From contig CAZNJB010000019.1 in the NCBI GenBank assembly GCA_964573255.1, forward strand, positions 1-64,000: a stretch of 64,000 bases of DNA. The letters run 5' to 3'. The notes beneath the pieces were generated by a model that searched no databases, was not told where the DNA came from, and was given only the letters and a program-made list of their open reading frames with translations. The stretch is from CAYNUJ01 sp964573255. Lineage in GTDB: Bacteria > Bacteroidota > Ignavibacteria > Ignavibacteriales > Melioribacteraceae. Positions 54,676 to 63,363 of this stretch are shown one piece after another (position 1 is the stretch's first letter; each line of letters starts with the position of its first letter). The position numbers and the translations under genes are program-made.

Positions 54676-54805
54676 TGTTATTTACCTTTTGTTTTTTGGA
54701 TAAATCTTTATAGAACATGTATGCTCCCACCCATGCGATAAGGAAAGTATATAACATATAAGCAGCTAATAAAATTATTGGTTTTATGAAGATTTCGGTT
54801 ATCAT
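54659..54805 (-). CDS. Tiny single-pass membrane protein
   Basis: 48 residues, with one hydrophobic segment (about 8-30, including ILLAAYMLYTFLIAWVGAYM) and a Lys/Asn-rich tail. The ATG overlaps the TGA of the Cro-like gene. It lies second in the early operon. A host-takeover or superinfection role is possible but unproven. Confidence 0.55.
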   Translation of the reverse strand: MITEIFIKPIILLAAYMLYTFLIAWVGAYMFYKDLSKKQKVNNNESKE

Positions 54806-55002
54806 AATTCTTTAATAACCTCTTCAATTCGTTTTCGCATAGGTTCATATTTACCGCGCAATGCCATGCTTATATGCGGCTCGGTGATTTTTAATTTTGG
54901 ATATTTTTGATTGAGAAGCGGTAACAGATCCTTTTGATTGATGCCTTTTTGAAGTAAAGCAATTTTTAACTTTAGGTGCGGAGGAGTTTGATTCTTTTTC
55001 AT
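54802..55002 (-). CDS. Cro/Ner-like early regulator
   Basis: A 66-residue protein: LKIALLQKGINQKDLLPLLNQ, then TEPHISMALRGKYEPMRKRI forms a helix-turn-helix with the recognition helix in the second part. First gene of the early operon and divergent from the repressor, the place of Ner or Cro. It would switch off the early and repressor promoters. A strong promoter stands 45-75 bp upstream. Confidence 0.8.
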   Translation of the reverse strand: MKKNQTPPHLKLKIALLQKGINQKDLLPLLNQKYPKLKITEPHISMALRGKYEPMRKRIEEVIKEL

Positions 55003-55046
55003 TTTTTCCGTACTATTATTTTAAGTAATTAAAAATGACTGGTAGA

Positions 55047-55089
55047 AAAGTACAAAAATCTTTCACTTATGTCAAGAAGGAAAGTGAAA
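55047..55089 (-). promoter_or_regulatory. Early promoter and repressor operator
   Basis: On the minus strand TTGACA (55070-55075) is 17 bp from TACTTT (55047-55052), driving the early operon. A perfect inverted repeat TTTCACTT (55061-55068) / AAGTGAAA (55082-55089) flanks the -35 box with a 13-bp spacer and also covers the leader of the repressor gene, which starts at 55097. This is the best operator candidate for the lysis/lysogeny switch. Confidence 0.75.
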
Positions 55090-55096
55090 AAATATT

Positions 55097-55528
55097 ATGC
55101 CTAAAGAAAAAGACATAAACTTTGGCAAGAGAATAAAAAAAATTAGATTAGAGCTAGGTCATACTCAGGAATCTTTTGCTAATTCAATAGGTGTCAAAGC
55201 CAAGAACAATGTTGCTCATTGGGAAAAAGGAAGGGCTTATCCTACTTATGAACAGTTAGTTAATATAGCTAAAATGAGCAATAGAAGAATATTGTGGATT
55301 ATTACTGGAGAAGAACCGGAATACGAATCAAATATAATTAGAGAATTAGATGAAAGAGAACGTGATTTGAATTTAAATAAAATAATTGATGAAAATAAAA
55401 GACTTAAAAAAGAAAATGAAGAACTAAGGAAAGAAAAGTACACTCTTATTACTGAAGTCAGCAAACTTAGTAAGGTTGCTGAAGAGATTGCAAAGTATAA
55501 TGGTATAAAATACAAGAACAAAAAATAA
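55097..55528 (+). CDS. XRE-family phage repressor
   Basis: A 143-residue protein. The N-terminal HTH (about 8-70; RIKKIRLELGHTQESFANSIG, then NNVAHWEKGRAYPTYEQL) is followed by a coiled-coil (about 85-130), likely the dimerisation part. It has no S24 peptidase domain, so it would not be cleaved by RecA like LexA or CI. Divergent from the Cro-like gene and first of a plus-strand operon with three probable lysogenic genes. Confidence 0.85.
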   Translation: MPKEKDINFGKRIKKIRLELGHTQESFANSIGVKAKNNVAHWEKGRAYPTYEQLVNIAKMSNRRILWIITGEEPEYESNIIRELDERERDLNLNKIIDENKRLKKENEELRKEKYTLITEVSKLSKVAEEIAKYNGIKYKNKK

Positions 55529-55539
55529 AGAGGTTAGCT

Positions 55540-56172
55540 ATGAAGCGTTTTGCTTTTGCTATTATAGTTTTTATGATTACCGGTTGCACAGCATCTCTCA
55601 CCGTATTAAGAAAACCTATTAAAATTATTCCAAAGAATTCAAACACCGGCATTTACAAAAAAGATTACAAAATCAGCGGTAAAATTGCCGAAGTTGGACC
55701 GGAAGACACGCTAACGGCAACCGCTTCTACGTGGCTTTTCTATAAAGTTAATTACGATAATATAACTGGTTTTATTGCAAAGGATGAAGTATTGACACCG
55801 GGAATGCATAGGGAGTTTTCAGAAGAGCAGAAATACTATGACGAAGCAATGGCTTGTCCTTTAATATTTGAACTACCAAACTCGGAAGCCGAAAAAGCAT
55901 GGGCAAGAGCGCAGAGTTTTATAGGAAGATTCAGTCCGATGAAATTGCAAATTGCCACAGATTATATATTGCAAACTTATACGCCCACCAGAGCAACCTC
56001 GGCTGCATATGGATATTACGTAACCAGAACGCCATTAGACAGTACTTATGAGTTCGAAGTAAATTGCGTAACCGACAATCCTTTTTTACAGCCGGAAGCA
56101 AATGAAAATGGACATTTAGCGGCGTATTATATAAAAACCGGACAACTTAAATCAAAATACATACATCCTTAA
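55540..56172 (+). CDS. Prophage-encoded lipoprotein with SH3-like region
   Basis: A 210-residue protein with a lipoprotein signal ending in MITGC (Cys16). Residues about 40-90 (YKISGKIAEVGPEDTLTATAS, then NITGFIAKDEV) look like a bacterial SH3 domain. The rest has a WARAQSFIGRF helix and beta segments; I do not recognise the family. It lies 11 bp after the repressor, so it should be expressed in the lysogen and alter the cell envelope, for example to exclude other phages; the role is inference. Confidence 0.75.
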   Translation: MKRFAFAIIVFMITGCTASLTVLRKPIKIIPKNSNTGIYKKDYKISGKIAEVGPEDTLTATASTWLFYKVNYDNITGFIAKDEVLTPGMHREFSEEQKYYDEAMACPLIFELPNSEAEKAWARAQSFIGRFSPMKLQIATDYILQTYTPTRATSAAYGYYVTRTPLDSTYEFEVNCVTDNPFLQPEANENGHLAAYYIKTGQLKSKYIHP

Positions 56173-56223
56173 CCGTAAGCGGCTTTGCGATAAAGCGGGA
56201 AAACATGAATTAATAGGTGATCT

Positions 56224-56568
56224 ATGATAAGAGAGAAATGGGTGTCATTACGCACTGCAATTAGAACAATAGGATTAGTAATATGCACTTATTTTATTGC
56301 AGATATGTTGAAACATTTAGCTGATAAAGGTGTTATAAATGTAGATGTGTTTTATAAGACTCTTGTAAATATCAGCGGATCGTTTTATATTAGTTGGACA
56401 TTAACCGGAGTTTCTGTAATATGGGCTCTTCGCGAGCGGAGACTAAGAAGAAAAAACACTAAATATTTTGCTAAAGATTACGATAATAGACAAAAGAAGT
56501 ATTGGCCTGAGAAAACTTCCTCCGGTATAAATGAAGATGGAACAACAAGGCATGAGGATAAAATATGA
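56224..56568 (+). CDS. Two-helix membrane protein of the repressor operon
   Basis: A 114-residue protein with two probable membrane segments (about 13-30 and 50-72) and a polar tail (SSGINEDGTTRHEDK). Holin-like in size and layout, but it is in the lysogeny operon, not near lysis genes. It overlaps the next membrane protein gene by four bases. Function unknown. Confidence 0.68.
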   Translation: MIREKWVSLRTAIRTIGLVICTYFIADMLKHLADKGVINVDVFYKTLVNISGSFYISWTLTGVSVIWALRERRLRRKNTKYFAKDYDNRQKKYWPEKTSSGINEDGTTRHEDKI

Positions 56569-57131
56569 CGAATGAAACAATAATTATTTCGGTTATAAAT
56601 ATTATTATCTTTGTTGTATTATGGTTTTATTTTATAAGAGAATATTTTGTTGATTCAACGCGACACGAATTATTTGTTTTGCGCGATCAATTATTTGAAT
56701 ATGCGCTAAAGAATAATATTCCTTTCGATAACCCTGCCTTCAAACTTCGCTGGGAAGAGATGAATGCATTAATAAGGTTGACTCATGAATCCCACCTTAT
56801 TTTCTTATCCAGCATACTGTTCGCTCGAAAAAAGAAGAAGGAAATTATTAAGTTTGTCAAAGAAAGAAATGAGATTCTCGAATCTCTAGCGCCTAAACAC
56901 CGCGAGTATTTTGAGAGAAATAAAGCTCAAGAGCTTTCATTGTTCTTTTCATATATTATTAAATCTTCATTAATATTACTGATAATTACAGTTATTGGCG
57001 TATTCCTCCTTTCTTTTATTATGTTCGCTTTCTGGTTGCTCGAACGGGTAAACCTATATCCGCGCATTAAAGATAAAGTGTTGGACACATATAATGATTA
57101 CCAGTATGTTGCAATGAATACTACTGGTTAA
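56565..57131 (+). CDS. Membrane protein of the repressor operon
   Basis: A 188-residue protein with an N-terminal membrane helix (about 6-24) and a C-terminal one (about 137-164). Between them is a helical cytoplasmic part: STRHELFVLRDQLFEYALKN, then RWEEMNALIRLTHE. This R-x-x-LF-x-RD-x-LF pattern recurs, as I recall, in small mobile-element proteins without known function. It is coupled to the previous gene and converges with the tail-hub-like gene with only six bases between stops. Confidence 0.68.
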   Translation: MTNETIIISVINIIIFVVLWFYFIREYFVDSTRHELFVLRDQLFEYALKNNIPFDNPAFKLRWEEMNALIRLTHESHLIFLSSILFARKKKKEIIKFVKERNEILESLAPKHREYFERNKAQELSLFFSYIIKSSLILLIITVIGVFLLSFIMFAFWLLERVNLYPRIKDKVLDTYNDYQYVAMNTTG

Positions 57132-57137
57132 ATAATT

Positions 57138-58430
57138 TTATATTAAAATCAAAGCCTCAACCTCACTCTCATTCCTCATGAGGCTTTTCTTTACCGAGTG
57201 GATGTAGTGCGTCTGTCCGAATAAACTGAACCGGTAGCCGGGCATTAAATATTTCATTGAACTGACCGAATTATAAGTTGCCTTTAATCCTCTCGTTATT
57301 ACCTTTCGCCATTTATTGTAATCATAGTATTTCTTTTTGTAAGCGTAATATATTGCCTCTTGAAGGCTGGTGTATGCGTTATAACCCGGGTAAACATTTG
57401 AAACGTAATCGATTGCGGTAATGCCGTTAAATGCATCGTTGGGCAGATAAAGAATCATATTTGTATTCCAACTACCGTCGGTTCTGTCGATATTCGTAAT
57501 GTGCATTTTCAATTCAAGATTATCGTTGATGTGAGGATAGTTTGTTACCGCCTCGAAACTTAATCCGGATTTATTAAAATTATCCGGCATGTTGTCGAGT
57601 TCAACAATCAACTTTTGCAGCGCATATTTGTTACTCGGCTTTGTGAACTTTATATCGCCGGGTGTAACGGTGCGTTGTATATCTTTCTCATAGATCGATA
57701 AGATTAAATCTGTCCCGTCCCAGTAAAGCGAAGGATAAAAAAACAACTCTTTTGTTAGCTCGGATAATAATTCAAATTCATTCTTAATTCTCGCGGCATA
57801 GTTATTATTGCTCGTAACAACTTGGAAATAGTCGCTCTTAAAAACCAAATCGTCCAGCTGGTGTTTATTGGTTTGACCTATTGCGTAAAACTCCCTGGCG
57901 TCGATGTATTCTATATCGGTTTTATTGGCGCTTTTGGCTCCGATGTGCGCTGCAATATATTTCATTATTGTTGCCAGCGTTATATGACCGGTAGTCGGGT
58001 CTGAAAGTGGAGCCAAGAAACCATAAAGATCGGAAATTTTATTCTCTGTTAAAGATGCGAATCTGTGTACGGCATCAACTCTAATTTCGCCGATGACATT
58101 GCCTGAAGTGAACTCGTGAACATTCGGATCAACACTGTTAATGTCAATATCTCCTATGAAGTAGAGTTCGTTGTCAACCAATACTTTTACGCCCAGGCTT
58201 AACGTGTTTAGCAGCGTACCTAAAACATAATTGTCTTTATTCCAAAACGTGAAAGAGCAATCGCTTGCCCAAAACTCTCCGATACCGAATCCAAAGCCTT
58301 CCTCAACATCCCCGACTGCCTTTATTACATTCGGCATATTCTCTGTTGCCGTTGCAGCGTCGTAATCATAAAATTCAACTTTAACAGTTCCCGCCGGTAA
58401 AACTATATCCGGATGAATATACGTTTTCAT
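57138..58430 (-). CDS. Tail-hub/baseplate-like phage protein
   Basis: A 430-residue protein rich in Tyr, Trp and Asn with mixed beta structure. Segments DCSFTFWNKDNYVLG, ELYFIGDIDINS, and the C-terminal MPGYRFSLFGQTHYIHSVKKSL resemble hub-type tail proteins that bind the tip of the tail tube. The assignment is by overall look and context only; it is the last gene of the late run seen here. AGGAG precedes the ATG. Confidence 0.55.
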   Translation of the reverse strand: MKTYIHPDIVLPAGTVKVEFYDYDAATATENMPNVIKAVGDVEEGFGFGIGEFWASDCSFTFWNKDNYVLGTLLNTLSLGVKVLVDNELYFIGDIDINSVDPNVHEFTSGNVIGEIRVDAVHRFASLTENKISDLYGFLAPLSDPTTGHITLATIMKYIAAHIGAKSANKTDIEYIDAREFYAIGQTNKHQLDDLVFKSDYFQVVTSNNNYAARIKNEFELLSELTKELFFYPSLYWDGTDLILSIYEKDIQRTVTPGDIKFTKPSNKYALQKLIVELDNMPDNFNKSGLSFEAVTNYPHINDNLELKMHITNIDRTDGSWNTNMILYLPNDAFNGITAIDYVSNVYPGYNAYTSLQEAIYYAYKKKYYDYNKWRKVITRGLKATYNSVSSMKYLMPGYRFSLFGQTHYIHSVKKSLMRNESEVEALILI

Positions 58431-58446
58431 TTATCTCCTAAACGAC

Positions 58447-58467
58447 TAATGACAAATGACCAATGAC
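58447..58467. repeat. Heptamer tandem repeat (NAATGAC x3)
   Basis: TAATGAC, AAATGAC and CAATGAC in a row, followed by a decayed GAACG unit, directly before the tail-hub-like gene's ribosome-binding site. Short heptamer tracts of this kind are known from intergenic regions of several bacterial groups. The role here is unknown. Confidence 0.6.
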
Positions 58468-58479
58468 GAACGCCTCGTT

Positions 58480-59019
58480 TCATATCCTTTTTACCATCTC
58501 CTCAAGCTCTTTTTCAGTTAAGCCTAAATACTTATGCAGCCTTTTCGATTTACCGGCTCCCAGGACATTATGATATTCAGCAAGCTTTTTATTTTGTGCA
58601 TCTCCGTGACCTATTTCAATAACGCCGGAAGCCGGATCGACCTTCAACACGCGCAGACTTCTCAACAGCTTACCGCTCCAGCGCATATCAACTCTGCTGC
58701 TTTGCTTTCCGCTTTTTTCGCGCAGCCATTTGTAGCCGCGTTTAATTACAACCCATAACCTCTTTGACTTTGTCCGGAACAATTCTGTCTCATCGTTGTA
58801 TTCGCCTTTCAACATTTTCCACAGAACGTCTTTCTTTTTAACTGCGCCCAGCGGCATAGCAAAAGGTTTTGTACTGTATCGGTTTGCATTGGAAGAGCTG
58901 CCAGATAAGAATATACCTTTTGCAGTTCGCTGTTTAATTATCAGAACGGCTTTCGAGCCGATTTTCATCAATAGCGAATGCTTAATAATTTCATTCATTA
59001 TTTCATTTGTTGCGCTCAT
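58480..59019 (-). CDS. gpG-like phage virion morphogenesis protein
   Basis: A 179-residue protein of the Mu gpG / tail-completion type. The C-terminal pattern YHNVLGAGKSKRLHKYLGLTEKELEEM (positions about 148-174) is the family's G-x-K-x-R-x-x-LGL signature. A basic middle (RGYKWLREKSGK) and a beta region (LRSLRVLKVDPASGVIEIGHG) match. It acts in joining head and tail. It follows the portal by 12 bp, with no MuF gene between, unlike Mu. Confidence 0.82.
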   Translation of the reverse strand: MSATNEIMNEIIKHSLLMKIGSKAVLIIKQRTAKGIFLSGSSSNANRYSTKPFAMPLGAVKKKDVLWKMLKGEYNDETELFRTKSKRLWVVIKRGYKWLREKSGKQSSRVDMRWSGKLLRSLRVLKVDPASGVIEIGHGDAQNKKLAEYHNVLGAGKSKRLHKYLGLTEKELEEMVKRI

Positions 59020-59031
59020 CCGTTTCCATAT

Positions 59032-60417
59032 TTATAACAATAATGAACCTTTGCCGCCGAATTTATCTTCTTCATCAGCAGGAGCCTTAGTACCGAATTG
59101 TTCATGCGCCCAGCTCTTTGAAAATTCCAATCCGGCGCTGCTTAAGTTTTGAATTATCCGTGCCAGCCTTTCAGTATCTTTGAATTCCTTCGGGTATATT
59201 TTGAACTTCGGATAAATTCCTTCCGGAGGCAGACCGTAATTGAAAAAGTAGTCTTTCTCAATAACTCCTTTTTGTACAACTGGAGTTATTGTTTTGATAT
59301 CGTTCAACAGCTTGTCTGCTCCAACTTGCATGTGAACTTCGCCAAGAGCTCTGTTGCCGCCCTTTGAATCCACTTGTGTAGTAAGTGTTTCGCCGCGGAT
59401 AAGAACGCTTTGTTTGTTTTCGATATACTCGGCAAACTTTGCATAACCGCTTCCGTCCTTTGCGCTTTTACTTTCTACAAACTCAATCTCAGTCGCTTTA
59501 TCAATCACCGCCGCTGCATCGCTGCCGAGATTCTTAACTGCCGTTTTCAAAATGTCAACGGCTTTATCGGATGCAAAGGAATCATATTTCCCAACTCGCA
59601 AAGGCATTTGATACATCTCGTTGAATTTCGCCCAATCGAGTATATCATAATGAAGCAGAAGAGTTAAGTATAGCAGCGGTCTCATCCATCCGCCAATATA
59701 ATCTCGCTCAAGACCTTCGAATGGATTTGTGGAAGATGTTATAAGAGTGTTTTCATCAATATCCAAAAAGATCACATTACTCTTTTGCTCGGATAGTTTT
59801 TGAGCAAGATAATTCTTATCATTCGCTCCGGTTAGGTTTGCATTATCGCCTATCGTTATTAAGAAATCCTTGTCCCGCTTATCGGCGATCAATACAATCT
59901 TTCCGTCCTTCTTAGTGAAGTGAATAAAATCAATAGGTTCAAACATTGCATAATATTGATTTCTCGAATCCAGAATCCAGTGAGGCATTGTTACGCTGTG
60001 CCCGAATAATACCGAGTTTACAAGGTTCTTTAGCAGCTTATCAAAATTCGATTTGTGCAACCGGTTGGTTATCTCTTCGCACTTCCTCAGCTCGTTTTTA
60101 TCCTCCGCAAAAAGCTTCGGCGGACTTACTTCGAATTCGAGTGAAAGAACCGCGTCTTGGCGTTTTCCCATTAGTCCGCCTAAATGCGGTGCAGCTTGAG
60201 GGAGTTTCCGTATAACATCGAGAACTTGTCTCGGATCGGATTTTATTGCATTCAAAGCGTATCGCAATTCCGCCGGTGTCGGCAGCAATGCAGTCCTCAG
60301 CGGTGCGTATATGTAATCGCTTGAAGGTAATGCGGAAGGATTATTAACCGGCTTTCTCGGCTCTTCCGTTTTACGTTTTGCAAAACTTATTGATAAATTT
60401 CCAATTCTAAATTCCAT
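59032..60417 (-). CDS. Phage portal protein (DUF935, Mu gp29-like)
   Basis: A 461-residue portal subunit; twelve copies would form the DNA gate of the head. LMGKRQDAVLSLEFEV, the WMRPLLYLTLLLHYDILDWA region and RGETLTTQVDSKGGNRALGEVH are typical for the DUF935 family. Length agrees with the family. It lies eight bases after the large terminase gene. Confidence 0.92.
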   Translation of the reverse strand: MEFRIGNLSISFAKRKTEEPRKPVNNPSALPSSDYIYAPLRTALLPTPAELRYALNAIKSDPRQVLDVIRKLPQAAPHLGGLMGKRQDAVLSLEFEVSPPKLFAEDKNELRKCEEITNRLHKSNFDKLLKNLVNSVLFGHSVTMPHWILDSRNQYYAMFEPIDFIHFTKKDGKIVLIADKRDKDFLITIGDNANLTGANDKNYLAQKLSEQKSNVIFLDIDENTLITSSTNPFEGLERDYIGGWMRPLLYLTLLLHYDILDWAKFNEMYQMPLRVGKYDSFASDKAVDILKTAVKNLGSDAAAVIDKATEIEFVESKSAKDGSGYAKFAEYIENKQSVLIRGETLTTQVDSKGGNRALGEVHMQVGADKLLNDIKTITPVVQKGVIEKDYFFNYGLPPEGIYPKFKIYPKEFKDTERLARIIQNLSSAGLEFSKSWAHEQFGTKAPADEEDKFGGKGSLLL

Positions 60418-60425
60418 AACAAATC

Positions 60426-62003
60426 CTATCTAAATTGAGTGGTTCTTGTTTTCCCTAATGATTCGTAATGATCTCGTCCGCCTTGGCTTTCGCTCAAGTA
60501 TCCGGCGAACATTTTGAATAATTCTTTGTATGCTCTTGAAAGCGCGTCCGGAAAATCGACGTACGGATAATCCGGATAACCGAGCAACTGTGCGCGTGCT
60601 TCTTGTCCGTCGTTCGTTTCGGCAAAGTCTTCAGAGAACATCAGCTTCCCGAATTCATAAGGAATGGCAAGCGTTTGAATGTCTATATCCTTATTAGACT
60701 TAATATCCACGGGCTTAATCGGTAAGTCCGGTTTATGCTTTACAGAAGGATATAGTTCTCTGAATTTCAAATATTGATCTTGGTAAAAATTTGATTCCCA
60801 GTCGATTCGAATCAATTGATTTTCGAAACGTTCATATAAATCATAAAGAGCTTGAAAGTACGGCTCCCAATCGCTTTGTCTTACATAAGCAGCCGGACAA
60901 TAAAACTTCCGCGTGCTTTTGGAATACAAAAGAACCACGGCTACTTTGTAGCAGTTCTTCTTCCCCGAAGCGGGGTCACAGCGAATAATACCAACGGCGT
61001 CTTTCGGAAGTTTACTAAACTCCTGCCAATCTTTTCTCTTGAATATTCCTCCCTCCGGAACAATAGGAGACTGCATATAATTCCCCAGCCAAGTCATCAT
61101 TCCAACTCCGAGTCCGACTCGCATTTCCTCTTCGCTTTTGTATCGATATCGTTCATGCCATTCCGCTTTTCCTTTACGTTTATTCCATGCCGGATAAACA
61201 TGAATCCGGAAAGCCGGATATTCAAACCTCCGGTCTTCCTCCTTCATCTCGATTATCATGTTCAAAGCCATTGTCTTCCGCGCATTGTTGCCGAACCAAA
61301 TGACGTGACCTTTCTCGCTAATCCTCGGCACGATATCGTTATTAATGAATTGCAGTTTCTCTCTGCTGATATTAACATTCGCGGACTTCTTATAATTCTC
61401 AAGATCGTCTATGTCGCAAAACTCCGGACGGAAAAATTTCCAGACGCGACCGGTCGGCGGAATGCCGTAAGCAAATGCTTCGAAGAATGTTCCGTATTTG
61501 TTCCACTCCGTCGGCGCTGTTGCGAACTGGCTTTCCTCCCAATTGCCGTGTGTTCGGAGGTCTCCGTAAAGAAACTTTAACCGAGGGTTTTGCTCAAACT
61601 CTAATTTCATTATTGCAAGGTCTAATGTCGAAAGGTCTTGAGTTTCACTTACTTTAATGATGTAATGATAATGACCGTAAATAGCAGACCAAATTTTGAA
61701 CACTCTCAACAATGTTGTTTTTCCGTGTTCCGGAGGCGCAGCGAAAACATCAACGGTTCTTTTCTTTTCGAATGCGGCTTTGATTATATCTTTGTGCAAA
61801 CGTCCGAAAGGATATTTGAAATATTCAGGAAAAACTTTCTTTGCAAAGAACCAAAAACCGCGCATTCCCTTGGAGGCTTTCTGCCGAACCTTATTGCGCT
61901 CCGCTTCGGTAATATCGACTACAAGGTCTTGAAGCTCCAGCTTCCGTTCTTCGAGAATCCGTTCTCGTTCGACTAACTGTTTTTCAATTAAACTGAAGCT
62001 CAT
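60426..62003 (-). CDS. Phage terminase large subunit (Mu gp28-like)
   Basis: A 525-residue packaging motor. The ATPase half has a Walker A-like AAPPEHGKTT (88-97) and Walker B region FCDIDDLE. The nuclease half has IRCDPASGKKN, IRIDWESNFYQ and DYPYVDFPDALSRAY with the expected acidic residues. It would cut and pump DNA by headful, taking host DNA next to the prophage as Mu does. It overlaps the small terminase gene by four bases. Confidence 0.92.
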   Translation of the reverse strand: MSFSLIEKQLVERERILEERKLELQDLVVDITEAERNKVRQKASKGMRGFWFFAKKVFPEYFKYPFGRLHKDIIKAAFEKKRTVDVFAAPPEHGKTTLLRVFKIWSAIYGHYHYIIKVSETQDLSTLDLAIMKLEFEQNPRLKFLYGDLRTHGNWEESQFATAPTEWNKYGTFFEAFAYGIPPTGRVWKFFRPEFCDIDDLENYKKSANVNISREKLQFINNDIVPRISEKGHVIWFGNNARKTMALNMIIEMKEEDRRFEYPAFRIHVYPAWNKRKGKAEWHERYRYKSEEEMRVGLGVGMMTWLGNYMQSPIVPEGGIFKRKDWQEFSKLPKDAVGIIRCDPASGKKNCYKVAVVLLYSKSTRKFYCPAAYVRQSDWEPYFQALYDLYERFENQLIRIDWESNFYQDQYLKFRELYPSVKHKPDLPIKPVDIKSNKDIDIQTLAIPYEFGKLMFSEDFAETNDGQEARAQLLGYPDYPYVDFPDALSRAYKELFKMFAGYLSESQGGRDHYESLGKTRTTQFR

Positions 62004-62812
62004 CGTTCCGCCTTCACTCTTGCCACTATTGAACGAAGTATTTTAATCTTAGCCGTTTCATCCAGTCCCGGCTTAAAGTGATCTATCAAGGCATAAGCAA
62101 TGTCGAGATCAAGCTGACGCTCCGGTGTACTTATTTTAGTCGCTCTTTCTAATCTGGCAAAGTCCACTGCATTTTTCTTTTCGAGAAAATATTCTTTGAG
62201 GTAAGCGACACGGATATTTATTAGATCGTCTTTTGACAGATTAGCAAACGCCGGATCGATTTTTGCCATTTCGTCGCGCTGTATACAATGAGCAAGTATG
62301 TTTTGAATATCCTTCAGCTCTTCAACCGGAATGACGATTGTCCGATCCTTAAGCTCTGCTTTGAATGCTCCGTTCATCTCAGCATCGACGATGGCTATAT
62401 CTAAACGGAGTATATCTTTCACGAGTTCACGTAGGTCATCCAACTGCGGAGCATTACGCAGCGCGCGCCATTTGTCCTGTTTGGCAAACTCTTTTGAAAG
62501 CCGGTTTGTTTGGTGTTCCGTCAATCCAAGCTCTGCTCCGGCTTGATCCGCCGACTTACCCATTGCCAGTTCTGCAAAGAAGGCGAGTTTTGTTCTCAGC
62601 TCCGGCTCTTTTTTGGGAATGCCGGCATCGCGCCTTTTTTTGCGTCCGATTCCTTCGCCGTTCTTAAACTTTTTAACTCTGTATTTTAGTGTCGAAAGAG
62701 AAATTCCCAACTCTGCGGCGAGCTTCTCTTTCTCTGCCAAATGCCCGCGACCGAGGTTGATGAATTCGAGTATGATCTCTCTCTCAGAACGCTCTGTTTT
62801 TCTCTTTGCCAT
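62000..62812 (-). CDS. Phage terminase small subunit-like protein
   Basis: A 270-residue protein. Two helix-turn-helix regions (LAAELGISLSTLKYRVKKFK near 32-51 and SADQAGAELGLTEHQTNRLSK near 91-111) are followed by helical parts. It directly precedes and overlaps the large terminase, which gives the assignment; it is longer than typical small terminases. It would recognise the packaging start on phage DNA. Confidence 0.75.
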   Translation of the reverse strand: MAKRKTERSEREIILEFINLGRGHLAEKEKLAAELGISLSTLKYRVKKFKNGEGIGRKKRRDAGIPKKEPELRTKLAFFAELAMGKSADQAGAELGLTEHQTNRLSKEFAKQDKWRALRNAPQLDDLRELVKDILRLDIAIVDAEMNGAFKAELKDRTIVIPVEELKDIQNILAHCIQRDEMAKIDPAFANLSKDDLINIRVAYLKEYFLEKKNAVDFARLERATKISTPERQLDLDIAYALIDHFKPGLDETAKIKILRSIVARVKAER

Positions 62813-62894
62813 ATCATTATACCAATTTTGAAAGTTTTTTAATTTTCACCACGTTTTCACCATATTAAAAGTAAAATTAAATTAGCAGCGCAAC

Positions 62895-63335
62895 TCACAA
62901 ATACACCGGCATTCTGAATTCCAGTGCTATTACACATCCGGATGCACTCCTTTCGACAAATTCCACATTCGACAATTCCCAAAAATTACTTTCCGTTCTG
63001 CCGCCGACCGTAACTGTTTGCTCAACTCCTTGAACTCTGTCAATTATATCAAGCGCAAGCTGCAAAGCTGCATCCTCGGCTTCGCTCTGTGTTTTCTTCC
63101 GTGTGGAAAGAACGAAAAGGTTGGCGACGAAAAAGAGTTTTTTATCCTTGCCGGAATCGTCATCTATTTCGTCGAGGTTCATCGGAGTTGCAATATCCGG
63201 GAGCAAAATGCACGAAGGCGCTTTGGGTATTGTTGTCTTTCCCATTTCGCCTCTAAAAGCCGGCGTGCCTCCGGCGAACAAGTCCGGAGCTTCGTTTAGC
63301 TTTGTAATTAAATTGTCATAAATATCAAATGTCAT
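62895..63335 (-). CDS. Minor tail protein (tail terminator/gp37-like)
   Basis: A 146-residue protein. The start MTFDIYDNLITKLNEAPDLF, AEDAALQLALDIIDRVQ and the ending SASGCVIALEFRMPVYL fit small tail-tube completion proteins of Mu-like phages. Assigned by pattern and context. The 82-bp gap to the small terminase gene and the hairpin upstream separate it from its neighbours. Confidence 0.6.
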   Translation of the reverse strand: MTFDIYDNLITKLNEAPDLFAGGTPAFRGEMGKTTIPKAPSCILLPDIATPMNLDEIDDDSGKDKKLFFVANLFVLSTRKKTQSEAEDAALQLALDIIDRVQGVEQTVTVGGRTESNFWELSNVEFVERSASGCVIALEFRMPVYL

Positions 63336-63363
63336 TACATAAATCCTTTATTATTTCTGTTTT

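Noticed and set aside
55097..55528. RecA-cleavable CI-type repressor
   Set aside because: The C-terminal part is a coiled-coil, without the Ser-Lys peptidase motifs seen in lexA of the same window.
60852..61580. 242-residue plus-strand open frame inside the large terminase gene
   Set aside because: Antisense shadow of a well-supported terminase; composition and start context do not suggest a gene.
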